Part shown: in pieces, positions 46,801 to 55,289 of the stretch | Layout: every line of letters starts with the position of its first letter | Numbering within the stretch: position 1 is the first letter of the stretch | Origin: Tretioscincus oriximinensis | Lineage: Eukaryota > Chordata > Lepidosauria > Squamata > Gymnophthalmidae | NCBI GenBank assembly: GCA_022410635.1 | Contig: JAJVDF010000003.1 | Span: 6,186,872-6,250,871 of the forward strand | Direction: 5' to 3' | Length of the DNA stretch: 64,000 nucleotides | Notes under the pieces: generated by a model | Database searches by the model: none | The model's input: the letters and a program-made list of their open reading frames with translations, nothing else | Told to the model about the DNA's origin: nothing | Translations under genes and position numbers: made by a program

Positions 46801-49800
46801 AATTTTGCGAAGGATCAGTAAAATAATATTCTAGGCAAAGAAGCTTTTTTCCAAGTACATTGTGAAAACTCAATTAACACATGAAGTGGAGTCATCATGA
46901 TGATATGATCATCACAGTAGAAAAACCTTCTGTGCCTGAAGCCTTATTATGGATGCAGAATTTCTAGCAAGGAGGCTTCTTCAGATGTTGTGGAGTGAGC
47001 TACAGAATTATCCTTATCTATGAAACTTCCTGCTGGCTCCCTTTCTCTTCCTTGTCTCTAAGGTGATCAAGACATTCTGTGTTCAGACTATCACGTGTAC
47101 TTCTTTGAATTTAATTCAAAGGGAGGGGAAGAGACTCTGCCCTTGGTTCCTTGATGGAGGTGGTTCCAATAAGGACCAGTTGTAAGAGAACATGAAACAT
47201 TTCAATAAATGTGGAGCAAACCTTTTATTCCGAAGCATCACTTTTTTCTGTGAAACTGTTTTTGTTCAGAATGTTTTGAACACACCTGAGACAAATTCAT
47301 AGTTTATATTTTCACTGGATCTCATGTTTGGAGAGTTTTTCAAGCTATATTGTGTTTTTTAGATTTTCAGAAAGAGAAGAAACTCCAGCAGTGGGAAGAA
47401 GTGGTGCAGAAGATACGGACTTCCTCTCAGATGAATAACATCTCACACATGTTTCCTGTGGAGACATCAAGACGTAAGTTGCACAAGTCAGAAATGCAGC
47501 CCTAAATTTCCCTAGCGGGGAGATGTCTGCTTTTTTTTGTCTTTGTAAAATGTCCAGTTCAGATAAGTGCCCCACAGCTTCTGTAGGGGGTCCTGGAGTC
47601 CATTTGTCAGGAAGAGAAACTCTCAGAAAACTTCGTTCAAGATTCTGACAGAATTTGTTTGAAGTCATTCCTGGAGTATCTGTTTGGATTGGTCCTGGGA
47701 ACATTTGTACAATGCAAAATGTTTACATTATTATATAAATTATAACCATTAACAGTACGTTACTAATTGAAACAGAAAATACCAAAGTAAAGGTGCATCT
47801 AGACAGCTGCTTTTTGTAGTACTATTTCTTTATATAAAGCTCCAAAGGATTTAACACTATAATTGCTAACTTCCACAAGCACAAAGTGATCACTTTTCCT
47901 TTCTATAAATTTGCCTCGATTTCCCAGGAAACTCGGCTATAAATCCTAGCTTGTGACTGGTTGTTCTGTGTCCTTTCTGTCATTGGTTGTTGGCTTCCTT
48001 TGTTGCCTGGTAAGGGAATTCAAGGGGGGAAATCTGCACTTTTAAACTTGCCCATGAGCCTGTAAGTGTGGTTTTTTAATTCCATCATTGCTTTTGCTAG
48101 TGGAAATTTGACTAGAAAAATCAGCAGATTTGACTTCCCACACTCTATAGACTGATCGGATGACCCCTTTTTTGGGGGGGTGAAAACCCGGTTTTGCGGT
48201 GCTACCTGGTTTATCCTGAAGGAAAAATTTTTTTAAAAAGAATTTTTTTTTTGAAAAAAAAATCTCCTTAGCAAAATCGGTGAGACACTCCAAAACCAGG
48301 TTTCTACCCCCCAAAAAAGGGATCATCTGGTCAGCCTAGTCAGGTCTTGGCAAATCTCAGAAGCTCTCGCACACAATGTCCATCTGGAGACAGGGCATCA
48401 TGTGCAAAAGCTGCATAAAAGTACTAATAAGAAAAAGCATCACAACATACAGTTACTCCAGTCAACAACAACAGCCTCAACCACAACAATAACAATCAGG
48501 CTATTATTATTATTACAGGCAACCCAAGGCAGTCTTCCTCTTATAACCCCAGCCCTAGTATGAACTAATGCAGCCAGCAGGTGGAGAGTCTCAGAGCATG
48601 GATTGACTGGGAAACAGCTGAGTCAGTCCCTCCCCCCTCTGGGGGTGGAGGCCATAGTCTCTGTAGGCCATCCCAGGCTGTAAAAGTAGCAGGTGATACA
48701 GCGATTGTGGTATCATGTTCTGCATGCTTTGCTGCTTTCCCTTCTTGAGGCAATTGAATAAAACCATGTGACATGAAGATCTGGTCTACAGCGTTCACAC
48801 CACCCGGGAAGTAGGAATGATTGTGGTCATTTAAGGTTACTTTTGGAGTAATTGGGAATAGTGAAACAATTAGAAATGTGGATGATCTGTTCCTGCTAAT
48901 TGTTTGGACTATTCTCCAGTCTCAAAGCATTAAAACAGAAGATTGCTCTCCAGTCAGTGCAAATCCACTCCTGCACAGAAAGCGCCATTCATTTCTTCCT
49001 GCTTTCGGTGTTCTTACATTATTCTAGATTCTGAACTTTCTGATATTCAACTGCTGGAGAACATATATGAAGTCTACTCCGAGACCCAGGCCCAGCTGAT
49101 GAACGTCAGCATGTTGCAAACAGCCCTTCAAGACAATTACAGTAAGTACAACATCAACTGACTCCCTGTTCTTACCTTTCTTGAAAGAGATCTAAGCAAC
49201 CTACCCACATCCTGGCCAAAAGGGTTTTAGCACCCTCTACTCCTGGGTTTGTAAGGCCCACTTGGGTAATACTATCCACAATCCAGGCAATAAAAAAATT
49301 ATTTCTCAGTTTTTGCAGCCTGTTCAATTTTCAGTTCAAAGCCACAGAGTAATATAGCCTGCAGTTTTATAGATTTGATAGAGAAACAGCAGAATTGGAA
49401 TATATTCAGCACATTCTGCCCTTTGACGGAGGACTGAACAGAGGCAATGGTTTTCTGGCACACCATCCATACCAGCCCTATGGAGGCTCTTTTGGACTAT
49501 TAATTTCTCCTTATTTCTGGTTCCCAGCAAGTATCTATTTACATTGCAACACTCTGACAACTTTACATTTCCCACCACACAAATATACCTGCATATACTT
49601 AAAACTACATCAGTTTTTCACACTAGTCTAAAAATAGATAAAGTCAACCAAATAATAATAATAGTAGTAGTAAAAACTATTAGACTTTGTTATTTATTCT
49701 TTTTGCACAATATCTCTTCAACCCATCTAGGCACAGATTCTAGTATCCCTTGAAACACTTGTCCTCCATGAATTTCTCTCTCTTAAAGGGAAAGTGTCTT

Positions 49801-52800
49801 ACAAACCTGTTTTTTCTGGCTGCTTTCCTCATATTGCAAACATCTCCACACTGCAATACTTCTTTTTCCAGAAGGGATCTAAGGTTATGCCACTGTATAG
49901 CAAGTACCGTTTTGTTCTCCCTAAAGGGAATCTCTGGAAGGTCATCAAGGCTGGTTGGAAGCTTCATAAAGGCAGTTTCTATTTCTTAGCCCAAGAAGGC
50001 AAAACATGGAGTGAGGCTGAAGAGAACTGCAGGGCCTATGGAGCACATCTTACCTCTGTCACATCAAAAGAAGAGATGGTGAGTGTTGTCAGTCCAAAGG
50101 GGGTCTGTGAGCTCCTTGGGTAGCTTAACAGCAGAGCCAAGCAGTATTGGCACTCTTGGATGGGCAGCTTGTTAATCAATTCTGGTGATTTTTCCAGTAG
50201 TTTCACGTGTTGATATAGACAAGGTAATCCTGGTGTTTCTCTATCCTATGAAAAGTTTTGTCCACACTGATTTCTATACAGGGTGCTTCAAAATATATAT
50301 ATACACACTTTGAACTTCCATAGAAAAATGTATTTACTGTTCTACAAGGTTAAATTTCAGGATTTCCCGATTTGAACAGTATTAACATTTGTTATTTACG
50401 TTTTATTTACATTGNACTTTAAGCTTTCAATTTCCTGAAATTTAACTTTGTAGAACAGTAAATAAATTTTGTATGGAAGTTCAAAGTGTGTATACATTTT
50501 TTGAAGCACCCTGTATATCAGTCTGCTGGCAAAGGCGTAGGAATAAAACATGGAAATCTCCCTCAATAAGGCTGTCAGTGCTAGGGAAAGAAGGGGCTCC
50601 TTTCGGATTTTAGTGTGATTTAAGGTTGGCAAAACGGAGCTGAAAACAGCTTTGCATGCCAGGTTGTTGTTGCTGTTGTAGTTATATACTATCGAGTTCT
50701 GGCCGATTCCTAGTTCTACCTTGGAAATTGAACTGGTGAGCCTTTGTTGCCCTCTACATGGATTCTCACATTCCACCAATTTCTCCAGAGCTTGGAGAAG
50801 TTCTTACTGCACCACTTTGGACTACAGGTCTCACAGTCCTTGGAGGTCTGTCTTTTCACCCAGGCCCCTCCAGAGTAAATGTTTGCTTTCTTGATTATAA
50901 TTGTGTTTTTATTTTATTATTCTGCTTTTAACTGCTTTCGTTCCTTGTGACNTGTTTCAAGGTTATGTTCAAAAATATATAAATATTTTAAACAAATTTA
51001 AAACTTGCTATCTATACCCAGCAGTGGCTGAAAATGAAAGCCCTTTTGCCATCAGAGGGAAAACCCAGCTTAAAAAGGAGAGAGAGAGAAACCAGCTTCT
51101 TCTGGGACTCAGATGCTCTTTTGGTTTTAAACAGCTTTGGGCTTAATGACTTCTTAGCTCACACCCAAACTTTAATCCAGCTTTAACCCACTTTTGCAGT
51201 GAGATAGTGCACCGACAAAGTAACAAGGCCTTGGGTCTAGTCACACATGTGCTTTTAAACCATTTTCAGTCCTGAAGAACCAGACTATGGCCAACATGGT
51301 AGTATCATCATGATTCTGCCCCATGACTTAATGGAGTTTTTGCAAAGAAACCAGAAAAAAGGTTGTTTGTTCAGGAATAGTCTTTTGCTGATGTTTTCTG
51401 AAATAGCCATGCCTGCAGCCACAGAGGAAAGAAGCCTTCCTGGGTGTACANATCCTTAACAGGATTACCAGGATACCATGAGAACATGCTAGCACAAGAC
51501 AATACAGAATTTTATACTGGGCACGCTCAGTATTTACTTCCTGGTTAGCTGTCTTGTCTGTTCAATGTGGATAGCTCAGTTGCTAAGGAATCCGTCTCTC
51601 AGCTGGGAGATCGGGTTTCGAAGCCCTGTGTGGGACGTGGGGAGGGGTGAGCACCTTCCACTAGCCTGTAGCTCTAGCCAACCCAGCTATTTGANAGCAT
51701 GAATTGCAAGAAATTACAATTGACTGCAAGTAGATACATAGGAATCACCAGAGCCTGGTGGGGAAGATAGAATGTCAGCCTTTGGGCAAAATACCCTTGT
51801 AAGCCGCTTTGAGTCCCTTTGAAAGGTGAGAAAAGCAGGGTATAAGAACCCAGTTCTTCATCTTCTTCTTCTATTTGCAAAAGGATGAGGGTACATACGC
51901 AAGGACTCGAGATTAGGTCATTACAGATTTTTAAATAATTGCAATTTTTAACACATCGTGTGGAGGAGGCCTTAATCCAAAAACAACTTTTTTCTGGTTT
52001 TCAGTCCATTTCTTCAGGAGTGAAAATTGTTTGAAAGCACATTAAGCTCATTCTTCATCCCAAGGTAGGCTGTGGCAAATTTATTTTGGCATCTGCCATG
52101 ACATACACTAGCATGCAAAAAGCAGATTCCTATTCCAAAATATATCCCAAAATAAAGCCACATGCAGGAACAGCCGAAGATGCAACTACAGATGATATCT
52201 GATGCAGTTTGCACTTGAGTAAGACTGGGACAGATCTGACCATTTGGAAAACAAGTACTTATGGTGATGATCCTTAGCTAGATTGCAGAGATCACCTGGA
52301 GAGATGGATCAAGAAAGAGACGGACATCCAGCCTGGTCACACACATATTTTAAAAATCATTTTCATTGCTGAAGAATTGCACTGAAAACCAGGAAAAAAA
52401 CCATTTCCCCCCTTCTCCATCTTAGTTAGGTTCTCCAGGACTGAAGATGGTTCAAAGCTACATGTGTGACCAGGGCCAAATGCTTTCATCTATTCATTCG
52501 GCACNCTAGCACCCAGCACTCCACGAGAACTCATTCTTCTTTCCAACTCTGGAACAGCTTCTTCTCAATGATCATTTCACAGGAATATCTTGTCAGGGAA
52601 GCCAAGGGGAAGATGTTTTGGATTGGACTTTCAGACCAACATGAAGAAGGCAACTGGATCTGGGTGGATGGCACAAAATATGACCCCAAAAAGAGGTACT
52701 GGGGGGAGCCTAATTGGGCCTGCTAAATTGTCAGCCACTGTTTAGGAATAGCAGTTCCTGTCCTTATGGGGAAAAGAATGGCGCCCCAAGGACCACAAAT

Positions 52801-53547
52801 GTACTGTTGGGAGCTGATTCAGCTACTTCTAGAGGTCACTGGACAGCATGGTTATGCAGGTAGAATAACACAAAGACATAAAAATATNAAAGGAACCTTG
52901 CCAGATCAGCCTAGAATCCCTCTATTCTAGCATGCTGTCTGATACAATGGTCCACTAACTGCTGCTTCTGGCCATCTCAGGCAGAAGACAAAGAAAAAAT
53001 ATTTTGCTATTCGGGACTACCTCCAAATGGCATTTAGACTCATCTTGCCTGTCTCTTTTACCTATTCTAGTAATCAGTGATACACTTGTCCTCCATGAAT
53101 TATGATGAGCCCTGCTGAATAGGATCACAGCCCATTTAGTCCAGCCTTCTGTCTCTCACAGTAGCCCACCAGCTGCTTCTGGTCGCCTTAAGCAGGAAAA
53201 GGAGGCATAAATCTTCACCTTCCACTTCCTAGAAATGACATTGTTTCTCCAACCTGGAGGCAACACCCAGGCATCCATTTTATCTAGTAGCCATTAACAC
53301 ACCTGCTGAATCAAGCCCCAGTCAATTTAGTCCAGTGTCCTGTCTCAGCCAGTAACCCACCTGCACTCTTGTTGTATCACCTGCAGTCTTGTATTTCTTT
53401 TCCTCCAGTTTTTGGGCATCAAAACAACCTGACAACTGGATTGGGTCTCCAAACCACCAAGAAGACTGTGTGCATTACCATACGGGGTGGAATGACATCA
53501 GCTGCACACACAGTTACAGAGGATTCTGCAAGAAGAGCTTCCCCTAA
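43765..53547 (+). CDS. Type II C-type lectin receptor (CLEC4F/CD207/ASGR-like)
   Basis: Calcium-dependent sugar-binding receptor of the cell surface, joined from exons 43765-43863, 47363-47473, 49028-49141, 49927-50078, 52583-52695 and 53409-53547. All junctions are GT/AG and in phase (1,1,1,0,2), giving about 241 residues plus a missing first exon. Order: membrane anchor (TLYMVTILAVLILLLTTMLI), short coiled-coil neck with two N-glycosylation sites (NIS, NVS), then a complete C-type lectin domain. The domain shows W-x-EAEENC, GAHLTSV, WIGLSD and NWIWVDG, then QPDNW, QEDC, WND, DISC and GFC. The QPD motif, the Glu before EDC's Cys, the ND pair and the Trp after QPDN are the galactose-type calcium site. 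The domain lacks the extra N-terminal cysteine pair, as in langerin and CLEC4F. The exact orthologue is not settled. Confidence 0.85.
43864..47362 (+). other. Lectin gene intron after membrane exon
   Basis: About 3.5 kb. Holds the Penelope-like 3' fragment at 46.29-46.80 kb; the rest is unassigned. Open frames at 45785-46270 overlap on both strands and show no domain. Confidence 0.6.
46285..46800 (-). repeat. Penelope-like element 3' region
   Basis: 'GAAATAGCCGTGTTAGTCTA', 'GTTGGCATAAGCTTTCGTAG', 'CTTCTTCAGATGCTGAGGGA' and 'CCTGGGGCAACAAGGGGCAA' are the complement of the 61.65-61.95 kb region in the same order. Inverted copy; no coding part. Confidence 0.75.
47363..47473 (+). CDS. Lectin exon: neck, part 1
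   Basis: Acceptor TTTTTTAG|AT, donor AGAC|GTAAGT, phase 1-1. Encodes FQKEKKLQQWEEVVQKIRTS, then MNNISHMFPVETSR. The charged, heptad-like start suits a coiled coil. NIS is a glycosylation site. Confidence 0.8.
48147..48345. mobile_element. MITE with 'ctggtcagcct' ends, short palindrome
   Basis: Left GACTGATCGGATGACCCCTT and right AGGGATCATCTGGTCAGCCT; the arms continue with 'AAAACCCGGTTTTGCGGTGC' and 'CACTCCAAAACCAGGTTT' around a poly-T/poly-A loop. Same family as 5.64 kb. Confidence 0.75.
48560..48825 (+). repeat. Possible solo LTR fragment
   Basis: A C/T-rich part, a 'TTGAATAAAACCATGTGACA' polyadenylation-like motif, then a short U5-like end ('TCTGGTCTACAGCGTTCACA') have the look of the R-U5 part of an LTR. 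No second LTR, primer site or internal domain seen. Confidence 0.3.
49028..49141 (+). CDS. Lectin exon: neck, part 2
   Basis: Acceptor CATTATTCTAG|AT, donor TTACA|GTAAGT, phase 1-1. Encodes SELSDIQLLENIYEVYSETQ, then AQLMNVSMLQTALQDNY, with leucines at heptad spacing and an NVS site. Confidence 0.8.
49142..49926 (+). other. Lectin gene intron
   Basis: Contains a Penelope-like coding scrap at 49360-49465 (see that entry) and an (AAT/TAG)n run near 49655. A later stretch, 49750-49926, is pyrimidine-rich intron leading to the acceptor. Confidence 0.5.
49360..49465 (+). pseudogene. Penelope-like element coding scrap
   Basis: 'AATTGGAATATATTCAGCAC' followed by 'GACTGAACAGAGGCAATGGT' encodes LEYIQHI and then GLNRGNGFLA, matching the end of the GIY-YIG region at 61.53-61.61 kb (LEYIHKF, GLNRDNGFLA-like). 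Confidence 0.6.
49927..50078 (+). CDS. Lectin exon: lectin domain, part 1
   Basis: Acceptor TCTCCCTAAAG|GG, donor GAGATG|GTGAGT. Encodes GWKLHKGSFYFLAQEGKTW, SEAEENCRAYGAHLTSVTS and KEEM: first strand and first helix of the C-type lectin fold, with the first conserved cysteine. Confidence 0.93.
50278..50518. mobile_element. Mariner-type MITE, second copy
   Basis: TACAGGGTGCTTCAAAATAT and ATTTTTTGAAGCACCCTGTA ends, about 45-bp inverted arms, and the same centre (CATTTGTTATTTACGTTTTA) as the 32.73-kb copy, plus an extra internal segment. Lies in a lectin intron. Confidence 0.85.
51237..51330. mobile_element. Fragment of 'tggtcacacatgtg' MITE
   Basis: 'CTAGTCACACATGTGCTTTT', then 'AAACCATTTTCAGTCCTGAA' match the arms of the palindromic copy at 52.33 kb. 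A further arm-like piece is at 51995-52045 ('TTTTCAGTCCATTTCTTCAG'). Confidence 0.5.
51395..51550 (+). repeat. Penelope-like element 3' fragment
   Basis: 'GCCACAGAGGAAAGAAGCCT', 'ACCAGGATACCATGAGAACA' and 'CAGTATTTACTTCCTGGTTA' match the complement of 46.66-46.80 kb. Confidence 0.6.
51565..51875 (+). mobile_element. Sauria-type SINE
   Basis: Complete: head 'GGATAGCTCAGTTGCTAAGG', B box 'GGGTTTCGAAGCCC', body 'GAAATTACAATTGACTGCAA', 3' part 'AAGCCGCTTTGAGTCCCTTT', (TTC)n tail. Inserted at the end of a Penelope-like fragment. Confidence 0.88.
52333..52478. mobile_element. Palindromic MITE, 'tggtcacacatgtg' family
   Basis: Left CCTGGTCACACACATATTTT with 'TTTCATTGCTGAAG'; right 'CAGGACTGAAGATGGTTCAA' and AGCTACATGTGTGACCAGGG are inverted copies. 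About 60-bp arms. A related palindrome is at 62.17-62.32 kb. Immediately upstream of a lectin exon. Confidence 0.75.
52583..52695 (+). CDS. Lectin exon: lectin domain, part 2
   Basis: Acceptor ATTTCACAG|GA, donor AAGAG|GTACTG. Encodes EYLVREAKGKMFWIGLSDQ, then HEEGNWIWVDGTKYDPKK: second helix and the WIGL core strand. Reading past the donor gives a false YWGEPNW, which is intron. Confidence 0.93.
52870..53340 (-). repeat. CR1-group LINE 3' fragments, several pieces
   Basis: Repeated wording 'CAGCCCATTTAGTCCAGCCT', 'TCTGTCTCTCACAGTAGCCC' and 'CATCTCAGGCAGAAGACAAA' shows two or three partial inverted CR1-like 3' ends side by side, between the last two lectin exons. Confidence 0.55.
53409..53547 (+). 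CDS. Lectin exon: lectin domain, part 3
   Basis: Acceptor TTTCCTCCAG|T. Encodes FWASKQPDNWIGSPNHQEDC, then VHYHTGWNDISCTHSYRGFC and KKSFP plus a stop. Holds the sugar and calcium residues (QPD, E, ND) and the last three conserved cysteines. Confidence 0.93.
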
Positions 53548-53729
53548 ACCCAGGGGAACAACCTTGCCAAGTGATAGCCAAATCCCAATTTTCTGCCCTC
53601 AATGGAGACCCTGCACCAGATTGTTGGGCTTTCCAAGAATTTGTCTGTAAAAATGATTNGCAGGTCAAACTCTAATTGCTCAAAGCTTTTGTTATGTTGA
53701 TGAGTCTTTTTAGAAAGCAAAAAGAACTG

Positions 53730-53990
53730 GGGTTTTGTACCCTGCTTTTCTCTCCCGAAGGGACTCAAAGCAGCTTACAAGCTATTTTTCACCTGAAGGC
53801 TTAGCTTACATTCTATCTTCCCCATCATATTGTGACAGTACTTGAGATTGCTCACTTTCCAACAACTAGGTTAGCTGAAGCTAAAGCCAATAGTGGGTAC
53901 TTGCCCCTCTCCACAGCAGACCCATGGGCTTCGAACAATCTTTCTGTTGAAAGGCCATCGTTCTTAACCTCTGCACCACNATGCCTCTAA
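53730..53990 (-). mobile_element. tRNA-derived SINE, degenerate
   Basis: Left 'CTTTTCTCTCCCGAAGGGAC' and 'TCAAAGCAGCTTACAAGC' are the inverted 3' part; right 'GGCTTCGAACAATC' (B box) and 'CTTAACCTCTGCACCAC' (A box) are the inverted head. Confidence 0.65.
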
Positions 53991-54044
53991 CAATAGGGCA
54001 ACAACATTAGGTAACAATATTGCAACAACATTGTCTTTGGCTTT

Positions 54045-54190
54045 CAAGAATAGAATCATAGAGTTGGAAGGGANCTCCAGGGTCATTGGGTCCAACCGCC
54101 TGCTTATTGCAGGATTCATTAAACCATCCCAGACAGATGACTGTCCAGTCAGTTTGAAAACTTCCAGCGAAGACGAACTCACCACCTACT
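54045..54190 (-). repeat. CR1 LINE 3' terminus
   Basis: 'AATAGAATCATAGAGTTGGA', then 'CTCCAGGGTCATTGGGTCCA' and 'AAACCATCCCAGACAGATGA' are the complement of the CR1 end at 28.55-28.65 kb. Confidence 0.85.
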
Positions 54191-54219
54191 GACATATCTA
54201 CAGTAACCTGAATCTAGAA

Positions 54220-54515
54220 CTTAAGAGCATAAGANGCGCCCTCTGCTGGATCAGGCACTGCCCATCAAATCTAGCATCCTGTCTCACTTTGTGGACCATC
54301 AGTTGCTTCTGGGCATCTCAAACACAAGACCAAGGGAAAACCTTTACCCACTCTTACCTCCCTGCAAAAGATGTTTCTGTCTCTCCAATCGATTGGCATT
54401 ATTTTAGCATCTCTTTCAATAGCCACTGATAATCTGAGCTCCACTTCCTGGAGTGAATTCCATAGACCCATAACCCTCTTAAGTGAAAAAATACTTCCTT
54501 GTGTTATATGGATTA
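54220..54515 (-). repeat. CR1-group LINE 3' end
   Basis: 'CTTAAGAGCATAAGA' tail, 'GCATCCTGTCTCACTTTGTG', 'CCTGGAGTGAATTCCATAGA' and 'TTAAGTGAAAAAATACTTCC', the usual blocks in inverted orientation. Confidence 0.7.
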
Positions 54516-55283
54516 GCATATGTATATTATACAGTGGGTGCGTTATATATTCATATATATTTTAAGATGTCATTAACTGTGTTCTGTAATTAATGCCCTG
54601 GACATGCACCATTCCATAATTTATATGTATTGATTGAGGCCTGACTTGTATCTATGTGATATTCCACAGGAACACTTAGAGTGCTTAGGATAGGGACTGC
54701 TGAGTGGAGTACAGGAAGTGGGAGAGCAAACAGGGTGGATCTTTAAATCTTGTATCCTTACGTTTTATTTTTCAATGTTTTGTTATTGTTGTTACTAAAG
54801 TTCATGTACAAAAAAAACCCTGAAAGAGATAGGAAGGAGTTTGATGAACCTTGGTTCCCCGTGGAAAACAAATGCAAAAGTGAAGCTGGGAGTATCTAGG
54901 CAGAAATGGCATTCCTGAAAAATATTCAGCGATCCAAAGGTTACCACGGGGCTGCTGTTTACCTCTATGCTGCAGCGATAAGGGTCACACCCTGTGATAG
55001 CTGATGTGCTGCAGACTATGCACTTCTGGTACATTCTTCGAACAATCCAAAAATGTGCTTAATTGCTAAGACTACTGGAATACTCGGTTTTGCAGGCATG
55101 GGCTTGTTTGAAGGGAAGAAACCAGATTAAGCAAGAAGCATGTAGGAAGTAATCTTTCTCCAGGGTCCTCTAGTCCTTCTTTTCTGAATTTAGGTCAGTC
55201 ATGATTATTACAAACTGCTAGGTGGTCTACAGTACACAATGACAAAATCTCAGCTTCCATCATCTAGTATCTCATTTGCATGG
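54516..55283. other. AP5S1 downstream region
   Basis: No gene. On - an AATAAA lies near 54764, a possible distal polyadenylation signal for AP5S1. Confidence 0.4.
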
Positions 55284-55289
55284 TTTATT
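55284..55289 (-). terminator. AP5S1: AATAAA overlapping the AP5S1 stop codon
   Basis: The stop codon sits inside the sequence AAATAAAC, so a canonical polyadenylation hexamer overlaps the end of the frame. It would give almost no 3' untranslated region if used; a distal signal is more likely. Confidence 0.35.

Larger units (their letters stand above)
47474..49027 (+). other. Lectin gene intron with MITE and LTR-like piece
   Basis: Carries the MITE at 48.15 kb and an LTR-like segment at 48.56 kb, plus a (TTA)n run near 48505. No other coding signal. Confidence 0.5.

Noticed and set aside
48560..48825. A full endogenous retrovirus
   Set aside because: Only a possible R-U5-like piece is visible; no gag, pol or env frame, primer site or second LTR nearby.
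49750..49989. Plus-strand frame before the lectin-domain exon, considered as exon extension
   Set aside because: It contains the intron's pyrimidine tract, and the phase-matched acceptor is at 49925-49926.
52696..52726. YWGEPNWAC as a mannose-type EPN motif in the lectin
   Set aside because: It lies beyond a GT donor, ends in a stop and is intron; the real motif in the next exon is QPDNW.
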